Made by a program: the position numbers and the translations under genes
Shown: positions 26,984-38,645 of the stretch, piece by piece
Numbering within the stretch: position 1 is the first letter of the stretch
Layout of the letters: the number at the start of each line of letters is the position of its first letter
Assembly (NCBI GenBank): GCA_035236585.1
Contig: CP141137.1
Location: forward strand, 7,890,327 to 7,954,326
Origin: Warburgia ugandensis
Taxonomy: Eukaryota; Streptophyta; Magnoliopsida; Canellales; Canellaceae
Direction of reading: 5' to 3'
Length of the DNA stretch: 64,000 nt
Notes under the pieces: generated by a model
Told to the model about the DNA's origin: nothing
Seen by the model: only the letters and a program-made list of their open reading frames with translations
Databases searched by the model: none

Positions 26984-28117
26984 TATACTATTTTGTTTGC
27001 ATCATTACGTACGAATGAAAACTAAAATAGTCTAATAATATATTTTAAATTTACTAAAGTATTTGTTCACGAAAGCTATATTCTTTGGAAATACCTTCTT
27101 ATATAAAAAATACTTTAATATTTGTTCATGAAAACTAGATGCTTTATAAAAGCTTTCTTATATAAAAACACAGTAATATAATAAGTATGACCTTTTTATT
27201 ATATATAATTTGAAATATATGTAAGCTAATCCTTAATAACAAAAAACAAAGCAAACTAATACAGTTTTTCTAAATATGATTCCTTTTTATTATTGCAAGG
27301 AAATAAAGTATATAGATAGTTTTTAAAATAAATTATACTTCTAACAAAATATAAGTTTAATCCAAAACATATACATACTTGTTAGGGAGAAATTTTAGAA
27401 TTTTTGTAAATCAATTGATGATGCCAAACGTATTTTCATACTAAATTACATATAAGTGTGCATGATTCTCTTAAAAATTAATTTAAATAAGGAATGACAT
27501 TGCCTCACATTTATTATAAAAGAATAAAAACTAAAAGAAATATAAGTACATAAGTACTATCAAAATCACCCATCGAATCAAATTAAAATAATTTTATAAT
27601 CATTCAAAGTATCGTGTTTACATATTAAATATTAATTGGCCATATCAAATAATGTTGAAATGAATTTAGTATATCAAAATCATATCAAATAAAATCACAA
27701 ACGAAACACTGCTTTTATAAACATTCAGACTTGTGAGCAAAACATCATTGCTCATAACATTTGTAATTAAAGACAGTTTTAGAATCTAAAGTGTTGAATT
27801 CCTCTAATGAGATTCACTTAAATTGATTTTACCTTTTTATCCTTTATAAAATTTTAGAATTAAATACTTAACTAAAATAATTATGAATTATTCGTCTAAG
27901 CTCCAATTTCAGCATTCTTAGTGATGTTGAAATTGTTTTTAGGCGTAGATTATGAATATTGATCTTTTAAAGGTTAATTATATGATTTTTATTAGTTATT
28001 CCTATAAAATAAAATTTGTGGAATTTCAATTTTATAATTTTATAATTTTAATTCAATTAATTACATAAAATATAATAAAATTAGGAATATTATAGTCCTA
28101 AAACTCGAATTGTTACA
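25181..28117 (-). mobile_element. Solo LTR C (gypsy-type), minus orientation
   Basis: On the minus strand it begins TGTAACAATTCGAG at 28117 and ends CTAGGGCGTCA at 25181, about 2.94 kb. The start and end resemble LTRs A and B (TGTAATAACCC...GGTCGTCACA). The sequence is very AT-rich and has no coding domain. A clear 5-bp target-site duplication was not found, so the ends could be off by a few bases. An (AC)n run sits inside. A fossil, older-looking than LTRs A and B. Confidence 0.6.
26933..26981. repeat. (AC)n microsatellite, about 49 bp
   Basis: An uninterrupted AC dinucleotide run within solo LTR C. Confidence 0.97.
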
Positions 28118-28596
28118 AATTTAAGGAATCTAGCAAAACAGATCTTATTAACTCAAAAAGTCTTAAAATACAAGGACTCTAATAAATGAGTCTTTTTGAC
28201 CAAAAAAGCCCAAAAATATTGAGAGTATTAACCAAAAGGGTCTCATTAACACAAAAACTTGAATGGTAGAAATCTTGACCATATATAACTTATTACATTT
28301 GGAAAAGATATGTTACAACTCCAACAAAGTTGAGCCTTGTATAATCTTGATGTTAATCTTTTAATGGTAATACTTGCATTTTTCTCCAACATAGAATGAC
28401 TAAAAAAATACAAAATCTATAACTACTAATATATCCTAAAAACATACACAAAAATAATATTACCATAGACTTGAGGCTACCATAGAGCTACATATGCGTA
28501 AAAGATATTAATTCCACGAGTAATACTAAATAAAGAGGCTTTAAAGGTTATATAATCTTATCAATTCAAAGTGATGTTTTGAAAGACATGCATACA

Positions 28597-28676
<80 letters not shown>

Positions 28677-30073
28677 GTCTTGTTTCACTTATATTTTCAC
28701 TATGTAAGTGAAAATGAACTGACCATTTGACAAACCGGAAGATCAGACAACTCTAAAGGAAAACATATTTCTTGTGCTTATAGTTCCCATGATCTTCATT
28801 CTAAATTGTCTCGTCGGCAAGGAAAACGATGTTCAGGCTGGTCGCGTGTAATATAGGGTTGAGCATCAATGCCACAATCTAATCCTTTTTGTTCAAATAT
28901 AAAGGTAAGGTAGAATACAAGTATGGGGTTTACCACTATTGAAATGTTTTTTGCGGCTGCTTGGATACAAACTAGCTCGTGCTAAATTAGTCTCAAATAT
29001 TTTCTTAAGCTAAGACATTAAAAGCTTATGATCTCCAAGTTTGTGAAGTTGTTTCGGACGGAAAATTGACTCCCAACTCAAAATAAATTGAACCATGTTT
29101 CTGCATAGTAACTGACTGAACTGGACTGGTAAAAGCACCATGATTGAAAAAGAGTATAATTACTAAACTCGCTGTTCTTCTTGACACTGAAGGGTTAGTT
29201 TCTTCGTTTTGAGTATAACCCAACTCTGGATTATTGCTTCTTCTTGAGGTTGTCCATGTTTGATGGTGTTGTTTAAGTTCTTACCTGTTTTTCAGTTCTA
29301 GTTGGCTGTGTTTTGGATTTCTGGTTTTTTGTTGTTTTTCATTTGTTCAGTGTGAATACGTTTTTATTTATTTATTTCTAGCAAATGACAAGGATAATCG
29401 ATGCGATCAGAACAGGATTGGTATTATCTGCATGAGTGGATGGTTTTGATTTTATAACACTTCTAGTATTTGGAAGGAGATTTAGTAGTTTACAATTGCC
29501 ACTGAGCTAGCGAGCCGAGTTTATAAGCAGCCTGTCTGCTTGGATTAGATGGTTGATCCTATCTCTTTCTTCTCTGCTATACCAGGTGGTTTGTAGAGAC
29601 AGGTAGAGAGCTTCTTCTGGATTGTCCATCATCTGGCGACCCGCCCTATCTGCATACATGTCTTCATTCAAACTCAATCTAAAAGTTGGGGACAAAAAAT
29701 TAATTGTTTTGTCTGCTTCTATTATACTGAACTTTTCAATGACTACTACCATATGTTGCTGTTAAGCTGGTTCCACAAACATCCACTTGGTTATTGCTGC
29801 TTGGATTCAATACTTCATCTGCTTATAGAATCAGAACTATTCCTTTTCTTTTTTTCCAAATTCAATGAGTATGTAATTTCTTCTTTATTTTTGTTCTGTC
29901 ACGTAGGTCATGCTACCATCCATCGAGCCTATTTCACTTTGCTAACACATGATTATATCCCAAAATTTGATGCCATGAAACATCTCAAAGTTCTGAATCA
30001 TATATTTGAATTCTTGTATTCAACTTTAATCTAACATTTCTTTCACTGTGGATTCCTTTCAATTATGAAAGCA
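28118..30073. other. Gene-poor AT-rich region, nothing recognised
   Basis: Apart from the (CT)n run at 28600-28673, no gene or known element was identified. An 81-codon minus-strand frame at 29507-29752 has no recognisable motif. Confidence 0.5.
28600..28673. repeat. (CT)n microsatellite, about 74 bp
   Basis: An uninterrupted CT dinucleotide run. Confidence 0.97.
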
Positions 30074-30094
30074 TAGCTACCCACATTACTGTCA

Positions 30095-30259
30095 ACGGTA
30101 AAGTTGTCGTCATGTGACCTTGAGGTCATAGGTTCAAGGAGTGGAAACAGCCTCTTGCAAAATGCAAGGCAAGACTGCATACTATTGACCCTTGTGGTCC
30201 GCCCCCTTCTCTGAACCCCATATCCGTGGGAGCTTTCGTGCACCGGGTCTGACCCTTTA
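30095..30259 (+). mobile_element. Au-type SINE, 5'-truncated, with long target-site duplication
   Basis: It starts at ACGGTAAAGTTGTCGTCATG and ends GACCCTTTA. It is flanked by a 21-bp direct repeat (30074-30094 and 30260-30280) that differs at a single base, which proves an insertion by target-primed reverse transcription. It is fairly young. Confidence 0.93.
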
Positions 30260-30280
30260 TAGCTACCCACGTTACTGTCA

Positions 30281-32009
30281 CATGAACCATAAATCCTAAA
30301 GTTGAAAAGCAACACTGTCATGGTTCAATAAGATGTAGTGTCTCTTGACGGGCAGATATACTATGATAAGGTTTCGTTAATGTGCTTAATCAAGAAGCTC
30401 TATAGACCAGCATGATTCATCTAGGCTCATCTTTAGGTATCATAACATGAAATTCATAAGGCAGCTGTCAAATCTTTTCATTTGTTGCGTGCGTCTTCTC
30501 TCACCAGCAGGGACTGGTATAAAGCACTTAGAAGAATTCTTCTTGCAAGTTTCAGAGCCTCATAAAAAGGACAAGGAAATGGCAGAGGATTTTCAAGTGA
30601 AGCTGGTTATTTTAGGGCTATATAGCTCTTCTAGTTCCTTTTATGATTAAGTTTACTGGAGAACTCAGAAAAGGACTATTGAGAAAAGGACTAAATATGT
30701 ACAGAGGACATGTTAGAAGATTTAATGAATATTTTCAATAGCTCTCATCCGCTCTCTTCCCCCATCTTGGATTCTTGGGGTTAACTCTTGCTTTCTTGCA
30801 TGGTTTTTGGCTGTCTGATTTCATAATGCTCTTCAGGCATCTCTCCATCAGTGTTTTTGTATGTGCGTGAAAGTTTATCTCAAATAACTAATGCTGAAAA
30901 CTTTCAACCCTCATTTTACTCCTGTACATTTCCTTAATATTATTTTTTGAATCTAGGATCTTCACAAATCTGATGATATTCTCCTCCGTTTATGTTTTAT
31001 TGTGCTATAACTGATTTGTTCCCATCTGTTGTAGCCACATGTCTAGAGCTGACTTCCATTCAGCCAATGCTGTCATGGATGGATTTTAGTGGAGCAGACC
31101 TCGCAATCTCTACACTACCGAAAAGGAGATGGTCTTAAATCTTTTGGAAAGATTCAAGTGAAGCATATTGAGTAATAGGTATTTCACACATCAATTTTTC
31201 AATTTGAGGAATTTTTCACTCTGGCTTAAACCAGGCATAATCATGCCTTGACCTCAGAGTTTTCTGTTATTGAGACGTGTTTTCTTTTTGTATAACTCAA
31301 GATTCCTAGGTGCCAAGCATTGTTAATGATTGTGTAAAATTTCAGTTAATGGCAAATTTAGTCTAGATGCTATCAAACTCTATCACTTAAGGCAGCGATC
31401 AAGTAGATTCATCTAAATTGCAAAGTACCTTGCTGGAACTTGAAAGATGAGAAGTTCCTCTTAATATGATCAACACGGAAAAGGAGCACGAGATGAAAGA
31501 GGGTACTCCGCTTTGCTTTGTCTTGTGCATCTACCCCCAATTTCTCAGTAAATTTATGTTCAATTCTCTTTATTTTAGTATGATTTTTTACCATCAGATT
31601 TACACAAACATGGATTGATAAATGACTGATTCATTAATCGTTTTGGAATATCATTAGATGAAGGTGATCTAGTTGATAGCGTCAAGGAAGATTTACTGAA
31701 AATGAGACTTTGAAGGCTTCATTAAGGTAACAACCATTGTATTTTTCTATACGGTGTTCAGTATGTAAAATATATAACACAGATACAAGAAAACAGAAGA
31801 TGAAACTGCAGGGGGGAAAACCAAGCATCACCATTTGGATCCATAATACTTATTGAAGTCGATATCGTCTGCTATCAGAAGAGTTTCATCTTTAGAAGGT
31901 CTGAGTTATAATATAGTAGCATTGAAATCCTTATTGAAGGAAGAAAAAAGACCAGAAAACAGATAGAGACACCCTTAACCCCATGGGAAGCAAAAGGGTT
32001 CAATTCCTA
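30281..32009. other. Intergenic region and 3' flank of the GST gene
   Basis: No coding region is supported. The 67-codon frame at 30447-30650 and the 61-codon frame at 31409-31594 lack recognisable motifs. The last 100-200 bp before 32010 should hold the GST 3' UTR. Confidence 0.5.
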
Positions 32010-33559
32010 CTAAACTTGGAGAACCTTCTTCCAGGAGGGCCTGCTGCTGATATCTTCCCACCAAGCATTCACATGCCTCCTATCCTTAATCATGTACTCC
32101 TTTCCAATGTCATTCACCAGATAATGAGTGAAGGGGAGGTGAGTCAGGTCAGCAAGGCTGAAGAAATCTCCTGCTAAATACTTGCTCTTTGACAGCCTCT
32201 CCTCATAGATATCCAACACATTTGCTAGCTGCTTTTCACTTTCTTCTACGGCCTTTTTATCTATGGTAAGACCCATCTTTGGGAAATACAAGAGCTGGAG
32301 CACTAAAGTGTAAATAGGCGAATTGTAATTCTGTGCTTCAACTTCTAGCCATTGTTCCACAATAGCCCTTTCTTCCACATTCTTCCCCAGTAAGTTCGTA
32401 CCTTGTGCCGCATATTTCTCAGAGTAGTACCGCAGGATTGCCCGAGATTCTGTTTGAACAGGAAAATGATGAAGATTGCAGTCGAAAATCGATGACATTA
32501 TCAGATCAGAAAGAACTAATGGAAGTGGCTTACCAAAGAGAGTAAGATCACCATCTTGTATTACAGGGACGACTCCAAACGGCTGCATGACATTTTAATA
32601 AGCTAAATTTATAAAGAGAAGAAAAGAATGGAAGGATTCAACCAATTATGCTGCTGAAAGAACTATTTAGTCTATGTTTAGGAATTTCAAACTCGTAACC
32701 TTCACAATATGAGACTCACTCTTGCGCCACTGAGCCACACTCAGGCAACCTATGCTTTAGGAACACCACTGGAAAGCAGAAGGAAAAGGTGGCTCTGAAT
32801 TTGTTTTGTTTTGTTTTTTTCATTCTTTTTCTACTGATTTGAAGTTGGAAACAGGAAGGAACCAGTTTCATGCGACGGACCAGGGGGCTACATTTCTGCC
32901 TGAGTAAGCTACAATCTACAAGTGGGCCTGTATCCCATGATCTAAACTGTTCATCTTTCAAGGTCCTGCTGTCATGCCCCCAATTCTCATCCACTGCTGG
33001 GTGATCCAAGCTGCTGTCACTGAGTTTCAGAAGAGACGGCAAAAGAACAAAGCTTGGACTATCAATGGATGAGAATGTTGGAGCATGAACTGTCTAAGGC
33101 AGGGCCTAATGATGAACGGTTTTGATCACTGATATCGAGACCCCACTTGTACAACATCCGAACTGCTCTGAAAGGCTATAAAATTTCTCCATATGACAGA
33201 CTTCAAGGGAGAAAAAACCACTCTCAAAACATGTAGGGCAATGAGCCAAGGACCAAGGCTGGTCATGGCTGTTTCTCAATCAAGAGGAAGTTCATCTTGC
33301 TCGTTGATTTCCCAAGAAGCAAAACTAGAAACTGATCTACTAATCAATCACAGAGAAAGGAAGAAAAACAAGAGTAGAAAAGAAAGATAAAATAAAAATG
33401 AAAGGGAGGTACTTGGAGTTTGAGAAATTGGGGGCTTTTATGCTCTCCCTTGAGGATATCCACAGGGATGATCTCAAATTCCACCTCTTTCTCGATCAAA
33501 CATGCTAACACTCTCCTCGCTGCAGAAGCATAGGCGGGTCCATGAACCTTCACCACCAT
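32010..33559 (-). CDS. GSTF: Phi-class glutathione S-transferase (GSTF), 211 aa, three exons
   Basis: It joins glutathione to electrophilic substrates in the cytosol. Exons on the minus strand are 33559-33413, 32582-32534 and 32449-32010; all junctions are GT-AG and in phase, and the 49-bp middle exon is typical of phi GSTs. The N-terminal thioredoxin-like domain (about 1-80) starts MVVKVHGPAYASAARRVL; Ser12 is the likely catalytic residue by position. GEHKSPQFLKLQ/PFGVVPVIQDGD/ESRAI carries the cis-Pro (VP) and the ES glutathione contacts. The helical C-terminal domain (about 90-211) includes LLGKNVEERAIVEQWLEVE and YLAGDFFSLADLTHLPF, then WWEDISSRPSWKKVL. The length is normal for the family and no damage is seen. 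Resemblance by memory is highest to the GSTF9/GSTF10 group rather than the flavonoid carrier GSTF12. A TATA-like box and a TGACGTCA motif lie upstream. Confidence 0.93.
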
Positions 33560-33631
33560 CTTCTTTCTCAGAATTTTCAGGAAGTGTTCATAAGCTTACG
33601 TGACAATTTGGGGGGGATGGGTGGGGAGTTT

Positions 33632-33638
33632 CTTATAG
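33632..33638 (-). promoter_or_regulatory. TATA-like box of the GST gene
   Basis: TATAAGA on the minus strand, 73 bp upstream of the GST ATG at 33559. This would give a 5' UTR of about 40-50 bases. Confidence 0.5.
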
Positions 33639-33810
33639 CTGGAGAGACAAGTTCCAGGCGAATACTGCGTGAAGAATGAGGGAAGCGGGGATCACGTGGG
33701 ATCCATAGATTTCTGAGATAAGATGAGCAGGTCAATCTTGGTGTGGCAGAGAAAGCGGGTCAAATATGGTCACCTTTTTTTATCTCTTAATTACGAGGCC
33801 CCGCTGTGGG

Positions 33811-33980
33811 TGCTTGAAATGATGTGAGCTGACTTGAGATGACGTCATTTGATATGAAATGAAGCAAGGTGACCTTTCCTCTCAAGCACCATTAACAGGG
33901 AGATGATGAGGCCACTTCATCTGAACTCAGCTCAGGCACCACAATTGGTGCCCATCTCATCTCAAGTCAGCTCAGGCAGG
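33811..33980. repeat. Foldback (MITE-like) repeat in the GST promoter
   Basis: A 17-bp sequence, GAGCTGACTTGAGATGA at 33826-33842, recurs as an exact reverse complement at 33957-33973. Two more diverged units lie between them (CTTGAGAGGAAAGG-type at about 33874-33890 and CTGAGCTGAGTTCAGATGAAG on the minus strand at about 33912-33940). The outer GTGCTTGA / GTGCCTGA words are also inverted. This is foldback structure of MITE type; I could not find a clear target-site duplication. Confidence 0.65.
33840..33847. promoter_or_regulatory. TGACGTCA box (as-1/TGA-bZIP type) upstream of GST
   Basis: A perfect 8-bp palindrome 281-288 bp upstream of the GST start codon, overlapping the left arm of the foldback repeat. 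TGACG motifs (as-1/ocs elements) bound by TGA-class bZIP factors are a known control of plant GST genes. That this copy is used is inference. Confidence 0.5.
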
Positions 33981-35780
33981 GGTGGCACCCTGTCGTTATG
34001 GATTTACTTTGAGGTTTGTCACCCTTTCTCTGCAGCCACAAGCTCGTTCCCACTCTTTGCCGATCTGTAAGTCCAACTGGGCCCAACTTTTGAAATATCT
34101 GAGCCATCCGCATTCTTATTCGTACGATAGATGAGTTATGCACACCCAAAATCTGGACGATTTTAGCATAGGATTTTTAAGTTGGAAAATGGATGATGAA
34201 GATGTTTACTCTATGCGGCTGAAAAATGAGCATGTTCTTGGGCCATCATGGAAACATAGATAAGGTCGATGAAGGAACCATCAACAAAGCTTTACAATAG
34301 CTTTTTACGTTCACTTGCATCATATATATAAGTGCTTTCTGAACTGTGCGATGAGGTCCATTCATTTTAAAATTCAAGGAGACAGTAGCTAGGATTAACC
34401 ATTGGACGAGATTTTTTGGTGCATATCTTATGTAGAATGTGTACAAGATTGTGAATAATTAGAATCGGATCTGAATGCACCAAGATGCCAATTGAGGCTC
34501 TCTATTAATTATAATTCAAATAATTTATGTGATGTAAATTGGAGGCCATGGATTGGTCGCCTATATGCAACGGGTCGTGAAAGTTCTGAAAAGATCCCAA
34601 CTGTATCCCGGAGTTTGGTAAAAAAATGCATTCCATCTGTTTGCATAATTGGTAGCGGGTGGGAGCACAACTGGAGCTCGCTGGCTTCCCTGTTTCAAAC
34701 TGTATCTCGTGGACCCTGTTATGGACCCCCCGAATATTATCCGCCTCTTAACTGGTGGCCCTTGAAAGATGGGTTAGGAAATCAAAATGGATGAGTGTGT
34801 ATTTGAACGTAAACACTCGACGAATCAATGACTTAGAATTATGTAGGGACGAAAATATTCTATGTAGGACCATTCCCTAACAAGTTTTACCAGATAAATG
34901 GTTTGGATTACTGAAATATTGAACATGAATTGTAGTTTATAAGGTGTCCAATTAAAATGAGGACTTCTAAATAAAACGCAGCTTATTTTATTGGGTCTTT
35001 GTAAAGTAGAAAAGCACAGGATGCTCTTTTCTCATACATAGTGAAATGTTTTTCTAAATCAAAGCCAATTATCATGTTCAATGTACCAAAAATAAGTAAA
35101 CCGCAAGAAATAAATACATTCAAATGACATCAATCACTTATACTAATAAAAAAACAGATGATTTTGATTTTTAACTCCAAAAAGATAGACTAGAAGCATC
35201 TAACGAGCACAGAATTTTGTCTCTCGCCTAAGGTGCACTGAACTTGGTGAAAGGCTTTGATCTGCAAAATCATTTCGCCGCACCTGAGAAAAATGAGCTC
35301 AAAAGTGTTCCGCTCCTACTAGGACTCTTTTTCTTTTTTTTTTTGAATGAGAACAAATGAAGATTTATGTTGCCCCATATGGTAGTTTCCACTTGTCAAG
35401 AGCTGATAATTTTTTGTCGAATATAGCTGCCATCCTTTCAGTCATGCGAACAGTCGATAGAGAATTTTTAAGATTATCTATGGGTTTCGGTACCACACAG
35501 AAGAAAAAGAAAAAAAAAAAACCATATGGGTTTGGTTCATTTAAGCACGCTGACTCCGGAACAAGCTAGTGGGCTGAACTTTCACTTTCACTTTCACTTG
35601 TATATTGAAGAGAGAAATGTTGTTTATTCAAAGGAGAAATGCTATTCAAATTGACTTTTAGGATTGACTCCATGACTCCTCCAGCTACGCCTCACTTCTT
35701 CATCCTTCTCAACTTAATTAGTGCAGCTGCAAAAATTCATGTCCATCTCATACAAGTTTTATTAGTTGAAAGATACTTTA
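33981..35780. other. Intergenic region, nothing assigned
   Basis: No gene or known element is supported. The 100-codon frame at 34492-34794 has no recognisable motif or intron-exon context. A-rich tracts occur at about 35508-35520 and T-rich tracts at about 35328-35343. Confidence 0.5.
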
Positions 35781-36387
35781 ATCATCATTATCATCATCAT
35801 CAAGACCTTATTTCAATTAGGGGTCAGCCATATGAATCTTATTCCTCCATTCCTCTCTATTAAGTACTATAGTTTTATTTAGTCCCAAAGTTTTTAAATC
35901 TTTCCTCACCACTTCTATTCAAGTTCTTTTGGGCCTTTCCCTTGTCCTTTTAGAACATTCTATTTGTATTGCCTCATTCCTTTTAATCGGTGCCGTTGTT
36001 GGTCTCCTTTGAACATGTCCAATCTAAGTCTAATCTCCCTCATCTTGTTACTTATTAGTACTGTCCCTAAATTTTATCTAATATTTTCATTTCTAATTCT
36101 ATCATTTTTTGTCTTACCACTCATCTATCTCAATATTCTCATTTCTGCGATGCTCATCCTATGAGCATGATGTTTCTTAACTGCCCAACACTTTGATCCA
36201 TAGAACATGACTGGCCTTATGGTCATCTTATAGAATTTTTCTTTTAGTTTGAGTGGCACTCGCCAATCACACAAAACTCCAGATGCACATCTCCATTTGT
36301 TTTAACCAGCTTAGATTCTCTGGGTAACCTCCCTCTCAATCTCTCCACTTTCATGAATCATTCATCCTAAGTACTGAAAGGTGACCA
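35781..36387 (-). mobile_element. RTE-type LINE, 3' fragment
   Basis: The minus strand matches the 3' end of the RTE copy at 55165-58744, from about 58138 to the GAT-repeat tail (ATC repeats at 35781-35803). It includes the reverse complement of TGGATCATAGAGCATG-type text and of the RWFGHV region. It is 5'-truncated and has no open frame. Confidence 0.85.
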
Positions 36388-37869
36388 AGCTTATCCCTGG
36401 ATGGTGATCTAGTAATATGCTAATGACAGTCCCAAAACGTGGATAAAATAGCTCCAAAACCTGCGTCTGTTTGACAGCCTATACAGCAGAACAGGTAATA
36501 AAAAAGGCGCCAACTGTCATGCATTCTATGTGCATATCTTCAAAAGATCATTGCTCCTTTATTTGGTAATTTTATTTTTAACACTAATATAGAAGGAGCT
36601 TTGATGCAATGGAAAAGTTGTAGACTTCAAGATCAGAAATTTAAGGTATGAAAACAGCGTACACACTCAAGATGAGAGTAAGTTACACACTTCAATTTTC
36701 ATAAATGGTGAAACTGATTTTGTTGATTAGAAATGAGTTAGATGAGCTAGACATCAAATTTCACAAGCGACCTGAAACCGGTACAGAAAAATGAAAATAT
36801 GTAAGAAGTCGGTTGCTGTATTGTGAAAGAACACACTTTCTGGGAGTTGTTTCATTTTATCTTTTTCTATATTATGTCAATGATGCAATACTTACTGAGG
36901 GATACTTACAGCAATAGTGACAGAGACGGTATCAAAAAAGCAGCGGTAGTTTTGATGACTTATAACCAGCTTTCTGAACTAACAAGTTTCAAAACAAGGA
37001 GAAAATGTCAGCAAGATTTCTTATGCTAGTAATACGGGTCTGATCACTGCAACCCCATTTGTGAGCAGGCACCTCTTCTTCCGAAGTTATTGAGGCTATT
37101 TTGCCGAGTTCCTTAGAGAGAGAGAGTTGTCTCACGTCCTGTCCTTGTCTGACTAGAACGACACACTTGCAGGCAGAGAAAGCACTTTCTGAGCACATTT
37201 TCCTCGCAAGATATAATCCAACAACATCAGTGGTCTACATTTTTCCACGAAGAACCCTTAAACAAGTTTATCGTGGATAAAGGTCTGGAAGCATCCAATG
37301 AAGACAACATCAGTATACTGAGACGGGCTAGTCATCATCTGAATTATATGGCCACATGTAGGCCCCAAAAGGTGTCCTCCGCTGAAGGGTAAAACTCCCT
37401 TCTCGAGAGTTTTGCAGTTCGATGAAAACAAAGAACAAAAGAATAGCCAACATGTTCATGAAGAAGAGTCTTGTGATATATTTGTCGGAAATTGTAGTGC
37501 AATTGTTGCAAAACTTTGTTTATATTTTAGAACCAAGGCACCAAGTTTCCATTTTCTGAATGGTAATCTACGGAGCAACTCTGTGCATGGAGGTGTGTAT
37601 AACTCTCTCTCTCTCTCAAAAAAAAAAAAAAACTAATTCTACGGTTCTTAAAGATGATCATGAATGAGGATGGAATCATTCCAACTATGGTTCTTAGTTC
37701 TTACAACAAAGAAATAAGAAGCACTAGAATCTTGAATTTTCATATTGGAAAAGAAATTTTGAAAAATTCATTGGAACCATAATAAGAAGAAATGAGTTGT
37801 TCCTGTATTGAAAGGTGGGAAACTAACCGTTACAACAAAGTAGGAACAGAGAGCAACAGAAACAGTGCT
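36388..37869. other. Intergenic region with one SINE relic
   Basis: Apart from the SINE relic at 36593-36690, nothing is recognised. A CT-rich run followed by poly-A lies at 37603-37632. Confidence 0.5.
36593..36690 (+). mobile_element. Au-type SINE relic, 5' half
   Basis: AGAAGGAGCTTTGATGCAA, TTCAAGATCAGAAATTTAAGG and GAAAACAGCGTACACA follow the order of the SINE 5' half (A box, B box, ACAGCCTC). It is very diverged. Confidence 0.5.
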
Positions 37870-38645
37870 ATAATTGTCTCACTCTGAAGTTGGGGGGGTT
37901 AACAACCTCTTTGGCAAGGGAGTCTGCAGAGCTATTTGCAGATCTCAAAACATGCTGAAAAGCTTGAAGATCTTGAAGCCTCAGTGAAATTCCGGTTACT
38001 CCATGGGGTTTCTTTTTCTTCTTTCATCCATCTCACCAAATTGAGAGAATCTCCTTCAAATAGAAGGACAGGATTTGAGAACTTGAAGTTCTGAAGCATG
38101 AGAGTAGCCATCAGCAAGAGGGCCAGGGTAGAGAATGCTGGCTAGCGCCATCAAAATTCAGTTTGAGGCCAACCTCTATGGAGAGGGAACTACAATGCTT
38201 TGAAGATGATCTTAGACATATTGAAGTTCCTGACATCATCCAGCACCTTGAGGAATCCTGCAAGAGGTCTTGAAACTCTTTGACTGTGGAGGCTCAAAGA
38301 CTCCCCAATCTGAGAACTTGATGAATTAGGCTATTCTGTTCTAGGTTTTCCCTGAAAGCACCTACTATTTCTCTGCAGCTAAAGGCTGCAGAGAACTGCC
38401 AAATGGCCGATAGACCACCTAGACCCTTTTCTCTTGCAGGATTTTGAGTTTTGGACGTAGCCCACTGATCAGTGAGATCAACACACTTAGGAAAAACCCA
38501 AGGCATATTGAATATCTGAAGAACAGAACACCAGAGAGAATAAGAGAATAAGAGAATGAGCATGACATCTATTATGTGACCTACAGACTCCTCAAGAGGG
38601 AGACCGAGCATGACAGTTTCTCTCCATCTATCAAGAACCCATGCT
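37870..38645 (-). mobile_element. L1-type LINE, 3' fragment (zf-RVT and RNase H region)
   Basis: On the minus strand, the segment from about 38640 to 38290 encodes a plant L1 zinc-binding RT tail (VLDRWRETVMLGLPLEE, then SLWCSVLQIFNMPWVFP and TDQWATSKTQNPAREKGLG). Downstream, about 38120-37960 encodes the LINE RNase H (LMATLMLQNFKFSNPVLLFE, GDSLNLVRWMKEE). Frames are broken several times. The homology runs up to within a few bases of the stop codon of the PPR gene at 38646, so the gene's 3' UTR is LINE-derived or begins in it. Confidence 0.75.

Noticed and set aside
29507-29752. 81-codon minus-strand frame (DNPEEALYLSLQTTWYSREE)
   Set aside because: The text looks mildly protein-like, but there is no family match, no splice partners and no promoter signal.
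32716-33042. 108-codon minus-strand frame between GST exons
   Set aside because: It lies within GST intron 1 and has no motif; GST exons on both sides join in phase without it.
34492-34794. 100-codon frame upstream of GST
   Set aside because: No recognisable motif, signal peptide or gene structure; odd composition for a plant protein.
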